From Candidatus Eiseniibacteriota bacterium (GTDB lineage: Bacteria; Eisenbacteria; RBG-16-71-46; CAIMUX01; WJJG01), in NCBI GenBank assembly GCA_023129715.1, contig JAGMBO010000090.1:1-35163 (forward strand): a stretch of 35,163 bases of DNA. The letters run 5' to 3'. Below, one piece after another: positions 16,206-25,196 of this stretch (position 1 is the first letter of the stretch; each line of letters begins with the position of its first letter). The position numbers and the translations under genes were made by a program. A model generated the notes under the pieces. It had not been told where the DNA came from. It saw nothing but the letters and a program-made list of their open reading frames with translations, and made no database searches.

Positions 16206-19115
16206 CTATCTGATCACCGCGACACGAGTCACGCGACCCTGGCCGTTCGCCTTGACTCTCAGGAAATAGACTCCACTCTCCACATGAACGCCCGCTCCAT
16301 CTCGGCCATCCCAGGTGAGGGAATGTCCCCCCGCATCGAGCGGTTGCTCCAACAGACGCCGCACGAGGCGCCCGGAGATGTCATACAGGTCGACAACGAC
16401 CTCTCCGGACTCCGGCAGGTTGAAGCTGATCATTGAATGCACCCGCGCCGGATTCGGGCAAATCGAACTCAGGAGAAGCCGCTGCGCCGACGGCGGCGTT
16501 CCCGGCGCCAGGCCACTGGGACTGGCAATGGTCTCTTCCATCAGGGTCGAGCAATCGAGTACCGCGGTGGTCGTCCAGTCGGTCGCATTCCAATCCTCGG
16601 CCGGATCGTTGGCCGTATCCTGCGCGTTATCGGTCGTGGCCCCGCCCGTGCTCCAGACTTCCGTCCAGGCCGTCCGCGGGTAGGCCAGCGAGGCCTTCGA
16701 TACGCGCCATTCGATCCCGCTGCCGCGTCCGGCGCCCAACGCCGCCTCCTCGACTGTCCCCGGGCCATCCCAGCTTGTTCCGTTCCAGGAGTAGAATTCG
16801 ACCTTGGCGGGACCATAGGGATCCACGCCGTCGACCCATGTGTAGATCGCATATTCCGGCTTGTGCGGATCATTCACGACGACATTGCGCAGCCAGGCAT
16901 CGTAGGTCGCCCCCTGATCATCGCCGGTCGTGTCGATATAGAGAACGTACTTGCCCCAGTCAGTCGCCTCGATGTCCCCGTCGATCGTGAAGCAGAAATA
17001 CCAGTTATCCGCGTCGTCGAAATGATAGGAGTCCGAGAGGTCCATCACCGGGATCCCATTCCCGTCCCCGGCGGCATCGGTTGCCGCGGGAGCGCCATAG
17101 ACGATATCGGGGACCCCGTCGATGATCGGAGATGCCATGCCACACTGAACGGGACCGATTCCCAGGCCGTCGGAGCCGCCGATGGCATACAGATAATCCT
17201 CGGTCACCCAGACATCCCTGCCGCCCGGCGGATGCAGATACCCGATCGCCTCAGACGCAGTGGGGTCGGAAATGTCCACGACGTAGATTTCCCCGGCGGC
17301 GACATAAGCGTAGTCACCCATTACTTCAACCTCGTAGGCAATCCCCGGAATGTCCTGAGCGCCAACGATCTGGGGCGCGGAAGGCGTGGAGATGTCGATG
17401 ATCTGCAAGCCAAGGTCGCCATCGGCCACATAGGCGTAGTCTCCGACCACGTTCACGCCAATCGCATAGCCGGGTGTATCGATGTCTCCCACGACCAGCG
17501 GCAGGGCGGGGTCAGAGATGTCGACAACGTCGAGCCCGTTATCAGTATCGGTCATGTAAGCGTAGTCTCCTGAAACGGCAATGCCGAGAGAGCGCCCGGT
17601 ATGCACGGCGCCGACACTGTCGGGGGAGAGCGGATTGCTGATATCGACAATGCACAGCCCCTGGGTGGTCTCCCCGTATCCCCCCTTGGCCAGAAAGGCA
17701 TAGGAGCCGGAGATCGCTACGTCGTTGACCTGATTCTTCGGGAAGGTCGCGGCAATGAAAGGAGACTCGAGGTCCGAGACATCGATGACCTGCAGACCGG
17801 GAGTGCTGTCGGCAACATAGGCGTACGCGCCGTCGACTACCACATTGGACGCATATCCCGGCGTGTCCACGAACCCCTCGGATGCCGGCGCCGCCGGGTC
17901 GGATACGTCGATCACTGTGAACCCATATTGGTCGCCATTGGCCACGTATGCATATGTGCCGACGACGGTCAGGCCGGTGGGATTGATCCCTGGTATGTTG
18001 TAGTTCCCCAGAAGTTCTACCGCTTCGGCAGGAGAGACGTCGAAGATTTGCAGACCACATTCGGGAGCAGTTGTGTAGTTGATGATGTAGGCGTACTCAC
18101 CGGCAAGCGCGATTCCGTTGGCGAGATGGGCGGTTTCCGCATTCCAAACGATTCCAGGATCGGACGGGTCGGAGACATCGATGCGGAAGAAACCTTCCGT
18201 GCCGGCCGTGAGGAAGACAGTGTCCCCTGCCACGGCCACTCCATTGGCTGCCCCCGGCGTGTCCGCGTTCCCGACGATTGCCGGCGAGCCGGGAATCGAG
18301 ACGTCGATCACCTGCAGGCCGGCCGCGTCATCTGCGACATAGGCGTAGGTCCCCTCTACGGCGACGGCAACAGCGTAGTCCGGCGTATCGACCGTCCCAA
18401 CGATCGCCGCCGTCTCCGGATCGAACACATCGATCACCTGCAACCCAGAGCTGGCATCGGCCACATATGCATAGGGCCAGACCACGGCGACGCCTCGGGC
18501 CAGCCCAGGTGTATCGACAGTGCCGACGATCTCCGGGTGGTTCGGATCGGAGATGTCAATGATGTTCAGTCCGCCCGCCCAGTTCGTCGAGTAGGCATAA
18601 GGCGGCACAACCACGACATCGCTCATCGACTGGGGGAAAGAAACACTCCCCACCTCGCTGGGAGCGGTGGGATCCAAGACATCGATGACCAGGAAATCGG
18701 ATGAGGAGCCGATGAAGGCGTAGCCACCGAGCGCGAACACTCGGTTGACGGTACTTATGAAAGCAATGGATCCCACGATCTCGGGCACTCGCGGATCGGA
18801 GACGTCGACGATCTGAAGCCCGGACTCTCTGTCGGCCACGTAGGCATAGCTCCCCGCCACCGACACGTCGATGGGGCGGTCGGGCGTTTCGACACCGCCA
18901 ACCCAGTGAAGATAGTCGCTGTAGTCGATGCAGTCACCACGGGCAAGCTCAGCCGAGCCGAGTGTGGCAAGAACGGCGAGCAGGAGGATCGCCCCGACGA
19001 GCCCTGGGTGCCCGCGCCGCGCAAAGCTACCGGCCTGAGAACTCCCGGGATCGAGACGTGACGGAACACCTTCGCTGGAAATGCCAGATTGATGACGCGT
19101 GGGCGGGTCCTCCAC
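16206..19115 (-). CDS. Secreted LVIVD-repeat beta-propeller protein with DOMON-like domain and FlgD-type tail
   Basis: The 969-residue protein has a signal/anchor helix near residues 38-58 (LVGAILLLAVLATLGSAELA). It then has about 14 LVIVD repeats of ~42-45 residues (consensus YAYVADxxxGLQVIDVSDPxxP with VGxxxTPG), to about residue 655. Residues ~665-870 look like a DOMON/CBM9-type ligand-binding domain (IDGVPDIVYGAP, YFCFTIDGDI, WGKYVLYIDTTGDD). The end is a FlgD-Ig/Por-like tail (SICPNPARVHSMISF, YDISGRLVRRLL, GVYFLRVKANG). Fourteen repeats would suit two seven-bladed propellers, but that is inference. The function is probably surface protein-protein or ligand binding. The start is GTG 19115, with no Shine-Dalgarno and a rather long N-region, so it could begin later. 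Confidence 0.85.
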   Translation of the reverse strand: MEDPPTRHQSGISSEGVPSRLDPGSSQAGSFARRGHPGLVGAILLLAVLATLGSAELARGDCIDYSDYLHWVGGVETPDRPIDVSVAGSYAYVADRESGLQIVDVSDPRVPEIVGSIAFISTVNRVFALGGYAFIGSSSDFLVIDVLDPTAPSEVGSVSFPQSMSDVVVVPPYAYSTNWAGGLNIIDISDPNHPEIVGTVDTPGLARGVAVVWPYAYVADASSGLQVIDVFDPETAAIVGTVDTPDYAVAVAVEGTYAYVADDAAGLQVIDVSIPGSPAIVGNADTPGAANGVAVAGDTVFLTAGTEGFFRIDVSDPSDPGIVWNAETAHLANGIALAGEYAYIINYTTAPECGLQIFDVSPAEAVELLGNYNIPGINPTGLTVVGTYAYVANGDQYGFTVIDVSDPAAPASEGFVDTPGYASNVVVDGAYAYVADSTPGLQVIDVSDLESPFIAATFPKNQVNDVAISGSYAFLAKGGYGETTQGLCIVDISNPLSPDSVGAVHTGRSLGIAVSGDYAYMTDTDNGLDVVDISDPALPLVVGDIDTPGYAIGVNVVGDYAYVADGDLGLQIIDISTPSAPQIVGAQDIPGIAYEVEVMGDYAYVAAGEIYVVDISDPTASEAIGYLHPPGGRDVWVTEDYLYAIGGSDGLGIGPVQCGMASPIIDGVPDIVYGAPAATDAAGDGNGIPVMDLSDSYHFDDADNWYFCFTIDGDIEATDWGKYVLYIDTTGDDQGATYDAWLRNVVVNDPHKPEYAIYTWVDGVDPYGPAKVEFYSWNGTSWDGPGTVEEAALGAGRGSGIEWRVSKASLAYPRTAWTEVWSTGGATTDNAQDTANDPAEDWNATDWTTTAVLDCSTLMEETIASPSGLAPGTPPSAQRLLLSSICPNPARVHSMISFNLPESGEVVVDLYDISGRLVRRLLEQPLDAGGHSLTWDGRDGAGVHVESGVYFLRVKANGQGRVTRVAVIR

Positions 19116-19183
19116 AGTGCTGGGGACATGGTCCGACGGGGGCCTCGCGGGACCGGCGAATCGAGCAACCCTATCTTGTTTCT

Positions 19184-19213
19184 ATTATTGCAGTTGGCGC
19201 ACCGGCTGTGCAA
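19184..19213 (-). promoter_or_regulatory. Possible promoter for the LVIVD protein
   Basis: On the minus strand AATAAT (19184-19189, 5/6 to the -10) follows TTGCAC (19208-19213, 3/6 to the -35) with an 18-base spacer, in a locally AT-rich island. The transcript start would lie ~60 bases before the GTG. Candidate only. Confidence 0.35.
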
Positions 19214-19552
19214 CTAGAATCATCGCCAGGATGCCCCTCTGCCTGCAATTGCGTGCGACGCGATACTGGCGTTGCTTGGCACTGCGCTCTCGGCACCCTG
19301 GCCTGGACTCGGTAGGGGCATGATGTGACACCCCGTCGCCACTCGGAATCACAGACACGCGCACCTCACTGAATACCAGTGATCATTGACGCCCGGGGGA
19401 TCGAACCGCTACGCTATTAGAGTGAAGGGTCGGGAGATCAGCATCATCCTCTCGACACACAGATCGGAATGCGCTCGGAGCGGAGTGCGATTCGACCGGC
19501 ATTGGCCGAATCCTCACCCCGCCGGGATCGAATCGATACGGAGGCGACTCCC
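19214..19552. other. Intergenic stretch between divergent secreted-protein genes
   Basis: No gene is supported here. Short open frames lack ribosome sites or domains. The right end carries the Shine-Dalgarno CGGAGG (about 19539-19544) for the M30-like protease. I see no convincing promoter for that gene; TTGACG at 19386 has no good -10 partner. Confidence 0.5.
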
Positions 19553-21367
19553 ATGGCATCTATGCGTATGTTCAGCGGAAATCACGTAGTCCCAGTCCGG
19601 CTGGTCATCCCCTTGCTGTTGGCGTTGGCCGGGGCGGGAGTCCTGAGCCCTCTGACCCCCAGCGACGCGCTGGCCGAGGATGGATTGATGAGTCGGGAGC
19701 CGGCTTGGATTCGCGAGATCCCGATCCTCCCTCCGGAAGCGCTGGGCCCGGAAGTCCCGGCACCGCATGGAGCGGGGCCGATGGCTCCGCCGGTGGACCC
19801 CCAAGTTGGGGACTCCTGGCTGTGGTGGTTGCATATCCACTACCCGATGCCGCCCCACTTCGAGCAACACATGTGTACTGTCCGGGGGAAGAGCGATCGA
19901 GGGTATGTCGTCATCGAGGACTCCCAGTGGGAGGTCAACATCTTCCAAGAGGATGTCGATCTGATCCTCGAGCGCTGGGAGAATACGACGATCGGGCCCT
20001 ATCCGGAGATGGGCATCTATGAGATCGACTCGCTCTCCTTCGGCGACCCGCCCGACGCCCTCGACGGTGACCCGAGGATCTATCTTCTCTGGTACGACTT
20101 CGAGATCGCGGCTGATGGGTTCTTCTTCTGGTTCGACCAGTACCCCGATGGCACGCAACCCGGATACCGCAGCAATGAGTGCGAAGTCCTCTATCTCAAT
20201 TCGAACGCCTCCCACGCACCTTCCAGCGACTACATGCTCTCGGTCGTCGCCCATGAGTTCGAGCACTTGATCCACTGGAAGTACGACGCAAACGAGGACA
20301 CTTGGGTTGACGAGGGCCTCGCCGAGCTGGCGATGTGGTTCTATGGCCGACCCGATGAGATCTCGAACTTCAACGCCCATCCGGACAACCGGCTCACCAA
20401 GTGGGATGGGACGTGGGCCGACTACATCAAGACCTATCTCTGGACCCTCTACTTCTTCGAGCGCTATGGCGGTCACGAGACGATCTATGCCGTGGTCCAT
20501 GAAGCCGCCAACTCCATCGCGGGCTACGAAGCCGTGCTGGACGATTTCGGCTACACCGAGGACTGCGCCGATGTTTTCGCCGATTGGGCCGTGGCGAATT
20601 ACCTCGATGATCCCACCATTGGTGACGGCCGCTTCGGGTATCTGGGAGACGACTTGCCGGATTTCCAAGCCGCCGGCGCCTATTCCAGCTATCCAGCCGC
20701 ATCCGGATACAAGACCGTCCAGCACTGGGCCACTGACTACTACCGCCTCACCCAGATGGATGCGTTCGATTGCCTGGAGATCAGCTTCGATGGTTCCGAT
20801 GACAGCGTGTTCGCCATCTGGGGGCTCGCCCTCTATGCCGACGGGGGCACCGATGTGCTGCGCATGCCGCTTGAGGGTGCCTCGCAGACCGGCACGCTGC
20901 GCATCTGCGGGCTCGCTGATCCCGCGGATGAGGTCGTGCTGGTCGTCTGTGGGGTCGCGGACGCCGGAACCCAGATCTACAGTTTCACCGCCGATGCGGC
21001 CGACCCAGCAGCGATTGCGGATCTATCTCCCGGCCAAGAGGATCCGGGAGAGACCGGCGCGGCCGGCCGGCTCACGCAGCTGCGCATCGAGGCCGCTCCC
21101 AATCCTTCCCGCTCCAATGTCGTCCTGCGCCTGTTCGGAGATGAGGGGCTCTCCGCCACGGAACCGCGAGCCGAGCTCTATGATGCCCAGGGACGACTGG
21201 TGCGCATCCTGAGCGGCGCCGTAACTGATGGGCAGGATTCCGCAGGGCCAGTCATGGTCTGGGATGGCCGGCGGGCTGATGGCCGCTTGGTCGCCCCGGG
21301 GGTCTACTACCTGATGGCCAAGGTCGGACCGGTCAGCGGGCGTCAGAAGATCCTGCGACTGCCCTAG
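19553..21367 (+). CDS. Secreted M30-like zinc metalloprotease with FlgD-type tail
   Basis: The 604-residue protein has a signal peptide (VIPLLLALAGAGVLSPL...DALAED). The catalytic region has VVAHEFEHLIHW (H234, E235, H238), a zincin HExxH motif. WVDEGLAELA follows sixteen residues after the second His, with E254 as likely third ligand, as in the M30 (hyicolysin-like) family. A Tyr/Trp-rich segment and a beta domain follow (~400-510). The end is a FlgD-Ig/Por-like tail (EAAPNPSRSNVVLRL, YDAQGRLVRIL, GVYYLMAKVG). It should be an exported protease. ATG 19553 is fixed by GGAGG 8 nt upstream; the open frame extends 28 codons further upstream, but no ribosome-binding site is seen there. Confidence 0.85.
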   Translation: MASMRMFSGNHVVPVRLVIPLLLALAGAGVLSPLTPSDALAEDGLMSREPAWIREIPILPPEALGPEVPAPHGAGPMAPPVDPQVGDSWLWWLHIHYPMPPHFEQHMCTVRGKSDRGYVVIEDSQWEVNIFQEDVDLILERWENTTIGPYPEMGIYEIDSLSFGDPPDALDGDPRIYLLWYDFEIAADGFFFWFDQYPDGTQPGYRSNECEVLYLNSNASHAPSSDYMLSVVAHEFEHLIHWKYDANEDTWVDEGLAELAMWFYGRPDEISNFNAHPDNRLTKWDGTWADYIKTYLWTLYFFERYGGHETIYAVVHEAANSIAGYEAVLDDFGYTEDCADVFADWAVANYLDDPTIGDGRFGYLGDDLPDFQAAGAYSSYPAASGYKTVQHWATDYYRLTQMDAFDCLEISFDGSDDSVFAIWGLALYADGGTDVLRMPLEGASQTGTLRICGLADPADEVVLVVCGVADAGTQIYSFTADAADPAAIADLSPGQEDPGETGAAGRLTQLRIEAAPNPSRSNVVLRLFGDEGLSATEPRAELYDAQGRLVRILSGAVTDGQDSAGPVMVWDGRRADGRLVAPGVYYLMAKVGPVSGRQKILRLP

Positions 21368-21469
21368 GCTTGACGCGACGACACCGGGAAGCAATACTCC
21401 GCTCCACGTCCGATCATTCGGTCGCGTGTGCATGCGTGCTGCTGACTGGATCCAGGGAGGGAGGTTGCG

Positions 21470-21970
21470 ATGTTTCGCCTTGTCGCTCTGCTCGCCATTG
21501 TGTTTGTCTCTGTTCAGTTCTCCCAGGCACCACCCCGCGCACAGATCGGAGACGAGACCCCGAAGCACGACGAGCGTGTGCGTAAGATCCTCAAGGAAGA
21601 TGGAGTCCAGTACACTGTCGACACCGACGGTGATTTCAAGGTCATCTTTCAGATGGGCGACGACCGCACTCAGATGGCCTTTATCCGTTCGAGAACCGAG
21701 GAGTATCGCAACCTCGAGATCCGCGAGATCTGGTCCTTCGGCTACCAATCCTCCACCGACGTGTTCCCGGCCGAGGTGGCGTCCAGATTGCTGGAGGATA
21801 CCTTCATCAAGAAGCTCGGCGCCTGGGCCAAGATCGGCCAGCGCGCGCTCTTCGTCGTCAAGGTATCCGCCGATGCCAACAGTGAGTCGCTGATGAGCGC
21901 ACTACAGATGGCGCTCGAGTCGGCGGACGAGATGGAGGAAGAGCTCACCGGGGACAAGGACGAGTTCTGA
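21470..21970 (+). CDS. Small exported protein, YbjN-like
   Basis: The 166-residue protein has a signal peptide (MFRLVALLAIVFVSVQFSQA) and a strong ribosome site (GGGAGGGAGG just upstream). The body (VQYTVDTDGDFKVIFQM, then NLEIREIWSFGY and LGAWAKIGQRALFVVKV) fits the YbjN / type-III-chaperone-like alpha-beta fold: a beta strand pair, a helical pair and a final strand, ending in an acidic tail (DEMEEELTGDKDEF). Such proteins are often called sensory transduction regulators, but their role is unclear, and an exported version is less usual. It is the only small protein in the secretome stretch. Confidence 0.72.
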   Translation: MFRLVALLAIVFVSVQFSQAPPRAQIGDETPKHDERVRKILKEDGVQYTVDTDGDFKVIFQMGDDRTQMAFIRSRTEEYRNLEIREIWSFGYQSSTDVFPAEVASRLLEDTFIKKLGAWAKIGQRALFVVKVSADANSESLMSALQMALESADEMEEELTGDKDEF

Positions 21971-22073
21971 TCGGCAGTCAGCCGATACGCAGCAGAAGCC
22001 TCCTTCGGGTGAGACTTACCTCTCGCCGGTATGCCGCGCCCCTATCGGGCCGCACGACCTCCGCGGGCTACTC

Positions 22074-23633
22074 TCATTCGTACAGATGCAGAGTCCCGTT
22101 GGGATAGATGGCGATGGCGCCGTCGTCGATGCGAAGACCTCTCGTAGGACGGCCGCGATTATAGATGTGCGTTTCCCCTAGGCCGCTGACATCACCGTAG
22201 AACCGAATCGACTGCCCTGGATTTCCGGTGCAGGTTATGTTGACATCCGCTCTGCATTGAAGGTACTGACCTGCCGCGAACGTTATGTCGTAACCAGTGT
22301 ACTCATAGGCGTAGAAGTAGCGATAAGGAAGCAGGATGTTGACGGGGTAGTTACCGATGCCGAACAGGCCCAGCAGGGTGGTCAGAGAAGTTGAGGGCAG
22401 GATATGGGTCACCATGAACTCATCTTCCCAGTCGCTCCAGATCAGTTCATCCAGGGTGTACCAGGTATTACTGCCGTCCTCGGGGTGGCATTGCCCGGGG
22501 AGCATGTCCTCCGGGCAATAGCCGCCCCAACCACAGTTCGCATGGTACTGCTTGATGCCTCCCTGGATCCTCCAGCCGTCGATAACGACCGAGTGTCCCA
22601 CGATCCGATACTGAATCGGCCGGAAACCATTGATCTCATCTTGAATCATCGCGAACCACGTTTCAGGCGGTATCGGGGGGTGCGGAAAGGAATAACGAAC
22701 GTCGAGGTTGGGAGTATCGTACGTGAGATCCGGATAGCCGTCCATCATGTCTGTAACATACGCACCCGAAGCACACGGTCCGGAGTCACCCCCGGAGCAG
22801 AACTCGGTTTCAATCACATCCGAGACGATGAAGCAGAGATCCCCAACGGCGAAGGTCTCTGCCGGATCCGAGTCGATGCTGAGGGAGTCCGGCATCTCCC
22901 ACCAGTGGAAAGTATGGGCGGGTGTCAGCCAATAGGGTGGCCAATTCCAGTAGTGGACAATCTGCGCCGCGGCGAGGCCCACGCAACCTACGGCGCAGTA
23001 GGGATCATCACAATCACTCTCTGGACCGGGGGACGGACAGCGCCAGTTGAAGGGTTCGCCCTGTGTCCAGTTCGCGGTCACCAGACTGGTTCCGGCAGTG
23101 TATGGCCCCGTTTTCATGTCGATGTCCGCTGCGAGCATCCTCTTGTAAGACTCCGGATCGACCGTGAGCTCATCCCATTGACGTGAGTAGTCGATGCCGA
23201 AGCTGGCCACGAAATCGGCAGTGCCGACCTTCTCCACCGGACCGAGCTTCTCTTCGATGGCATCGACGTCGTAGCCCATGCGGCGCCTGAGAATCTCTGG
23301 CAGGCCCTCGGAAGCCGCCGGATCGACACTGGAGGACGTGGAATGGGCGATCACGGGCGGCAGGCCCTTGTGAAGCCCAACCACCACATGACCCGTAGGG
23401 CTGATCTGGCAGTAGTAGCCGACCGGAAGCCCGTCACGCAGGATCGGCTTGACTGAGTGCACCTCCGCCTCGGTGAATCGCCCCCAGGAGCCTTCATTGT
23501 GCATCGTCAGGGCGACCCAGTTGGCGGCGACGTCTTGAGCCTCCGCCATGGTCGCGATCTCAGCTCCGCTGGGGCAAGCTAGGGCGAAATTCATGATCAA
23601 GATCGAGCCAAGCATAGATACAACAGCTTTCAT
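22074..23633 (-). CDS. Secreted C10 (streptopain-type) cysteine protease, copy 1
   Basis: The 519-residue protein begins with an N-terminal signal peptide, then a pro-region starting TMAEAQDVAANWVAL (~28-180) that resembles streptopain propeptides. The protease part has NWTQGEPFNWRCP and the nucleophile segment AVGCVGLAAAQIVHYWNWP (C217). The histidine follows in GHSVVIDGW (H347), then HANCGWGG (N366, W369): the C10 Cys-His-Asn/Trp layout. The last ~80 residues form a short beta domain (PTRGLRIDDGAIAIYPNG) shared with the neighbour. I chose ATG 23633, not the ATG six bases earlier, because GGGGAG is then correctly spaced. It lies 15 nt downstream of the second copy, on the same strand, so they are co-transcribed. 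Extra Cys residues suggest extracellular disulfides. Confidence 0.88.
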   Translation of the reverse strand: MKAVVSMLGSILIMNFALACPSGAEIATMAEAQDVAANWVALTMHNEGSWGRFTEAEVHSVKPILRDGLPVGYYCQISPTGHVVVGLHKGLPPVIAHSTSSSVDPAASEGLPEILRRRMGYDVDAIEEKLGPVEKVGTADFVASFGIDYSRQWDELTVDPESYKRMLAADIDMKTGPYTAGTSLVTANWTQGEPFNWRCPSPGPESDCDDPYCAVGCVGLAAAQIVHYWNWPPYWLTPAHTFHWWEMPDSLSIDSDPAETFAVGDLCFIVSDVIETEFCSGGDSGPCASGAYVTDMMDGYPDLTYDTPNLDVRYSFPHPPIPPETWFAMIQDEINGFRPIQYRIVGHSVVIDGWRIQGGIKQYHANCGWGGYCPEDMLPGQCHPEDGSNTWYTLDELIWSDWEDEFMVTHILPSTSLTTLLGLFGIGNYPVNILLPYRYFYAYEYTGYDITFAAGQYLQCRADVNITCTGNPGQSIRFYGDVSGLGETHIYNRGRPTRGLRIDDGAIAIYPNGTLHLYE

Positions 23634-23648
23634 GCCCATCTCCCCATA

Positions 23649-25178
23649 CTATGGATGCAGTTGGAACCCTCCGGGCCAGTACGAAACCATGGCCCCATCG
23701 TCGACGCGAATGCCACGAGTAGGATCGCCCTCCGTGTAGATGTGCAGGGGGTCCGCACTGCTCGAACCCCTAAAGGCGAGATCGCCGAAGACGCGGACAC
23801 GTCGGTGGAACTGAAGGTATTGGCCCGGCGCGAATTCGGCCCCCTGGCTTCCGAAATCGCCGAAGAAGAAGTAGCGGTAAGGAAAGCCCGGCGAGGGGGG
23901 TGGATAGTACCCCTCCACCGGCCAGGCCATCACGTTGATCGGGCGGAGATTGCAGAGCATGCGGTCGTCATCCGTGGTCGGATTGCAGGGAATCGCATCC
24001 ATCGAGTACCAGGTATTGGTGTTGGGATAGGGGTCCCAACAGGAATCAGCTGGGCTGCCTCCCGCCCAACCCATATTGAAGTGGACCATCCGTTGAGCGG
24101 CGATGTAATCGTATCCGTCGAGCACCATATGGTGTGAGGCAATCGAGTACTGAATCGGGGAATCGATTTCAATGTACCCCGTCACTATATCCCACCAGTC
24201 GCTGGCGTCATAATCGTCATACAGGAGGATGCGGCAGTAGTCCTCGTAGAAGAAGAAGACCTTATAGGCGAACAGCACACTCGAGAGACTAGCGCTAGAT
24301 GCACAACCGTCGACGCAGTACTCCGTGATCACCGAGACTCCGACCTCGTGGCACAACTCGGCAACCCCCTCGATTGTCTCGGCCGACGAGCCGCCAGTAA
24401 CGGTGTCCGCAATAGCTCCCCAGTCGTAAGGATCAATATAGGGAACTATCGTGCCATGCGGGGGCCACTTCCAGTAGTTCATGATCTGCCCAGTTGCAAT
24501 CGCGACACAGCCGGCCATACAGCGATCCTGATCGCATCCGCCGGATGCTGCCGGACAGTGCCGATTGTACGGATCTATTTGGGTCCAGAATGATGTGAGC
24601 AACACATCTCCAGCATTGTACCTGGTAGACTTACTCGCAGGGTGCGTTGGCTCGGCCTCCGAGGGGATCTGGAAGTGCTTCGGTTCCACTCTGAGCAGAT
24701 CCCAGCTGGGCTGATAGTCGATTTCGAGGAGGGACTCGAGATCGGCGGCGGTCACCGCCGCAAGGGATCCAAAGCGCGTCTTGATCTCATCAAGCATGCA
24801 TCCCATCTTCTTCTTGATGGGAACCGCCAGGGCCTGATCTATCCCGGGTTCGAACTCGGCGATTGCCGAATAGGCCTTCACCGGAGCCAAGCCCTCGAGG
24901 AGTGAGACGAGGACGTGACCGCGAGGCGCGATGTGACAGCAGTAGCCGATCGGGGTTCCATCCAGCATGATCGGCTCCGTACTGACAACCGAAGCCTGCT
25001 CGGCCTCGCCCCACGCTCCCTTGGTCCCGATCACGAGCGCGATCCAGTTAGTGGCGATATCCTCGGCTTCGGGCATCGTCACCATGCGGGCCTGCACGGA
25101 GCCGGCCAGAAGCGCCACGGTCAGGGCAGCGAGGATTACCGTCCTGGGGCACATCATCTTACACATCACTCTGCGCAT
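23649..25178 (-). CDS. Secreted C10 (streptopain-type) cysteine protease, copy 2
   Basis: This 509-residue paralogue of the downstream gene has the same order: signal peptide (VILAALTVALLAGSVQA), a pro-region starting TMPEAEDIATNWIALV, and the catalytic part. The catalytic part has FWTQIDPYNRHCP, the nucleophile segment AGCVAIATGQIMNYWKWPP (C224), SHHMVLDGY (H349) and HFNMGWAGG (N368, W371). It ends with the same beta tail (PTRGIRVDDGAMVSYWPGG). Sequence drift between the copies is large, so the duplication is old. ATG 25178 is chosen because AGGAGA is then about 10 nt upstream; a GTG nine bases earlier is too close to it. It lies 18 nt after the collar/repeat gene, suggesting one transcription unit across both proteases and that protein. 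Confidence 0.88.
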   Translation of the reverse strand: MRRVMCKMMCPRTVILAALTVALLAGSVQARMVTMPEAEDIATNWIALVIGTKGAWGEAEQASVVSTEPIMLDGTPIGYCCHIAPRGHVLVSLLEGLAPVKAYSAIAEFEPGIDQALAVPIKKKMGCMLDEIKTRFGSLAAVTAADLESLLEIDYQPSWDLLRVEPKHFQIPSEAEPTHPASKSTRYNAGDVLLTSFWTQIDPYNRHCPAASGGCDQDRCMAGCVAIATGQIMNYWKWPPHGTIVPYIDPYDWGAIADTVTGGSSAETIEGVAELCHEVGVSVITEYCVDGCASSASLSSVLFAYKVFFFYEDYCRILLYDDYDASDWWDIVTGYIEIDSPIQYSIASHHMVLDGYDYIAAQRMVHFNMGWAGGSPADSCWDPYPNTNTWYSMDAIPCNPTTDDDRMLCNLRPINVMAWPVEGYYPPPSPGFPYRYFFFGDFGSQGAEFAPGQYLQFHRRVRVFGDLAFRGSSSADPLHIYTEGDPTRGIRVDDGAMVSYWPGGFQLHP

Positions 25179-25196
25179 CTTGTGCACTTCTCCTGG

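Noticed and set aside
16437-18704. Two long plus-strand open frames (378 and 367 codons) opposite the LVIVD protein
   Set aside because: Their sequence repeats with the LVIVD period, as expected of an antisense shadow of a repeat gene; they have no independent features.
19514-20725. 403-codon minus-strand open frame opposite the M30-like protease
   Set aside because: It is a shadow of the well-supported protease gene (signal peptide, HExxH and FlgD tail on the plus strand). It has no domain or ribosome site.
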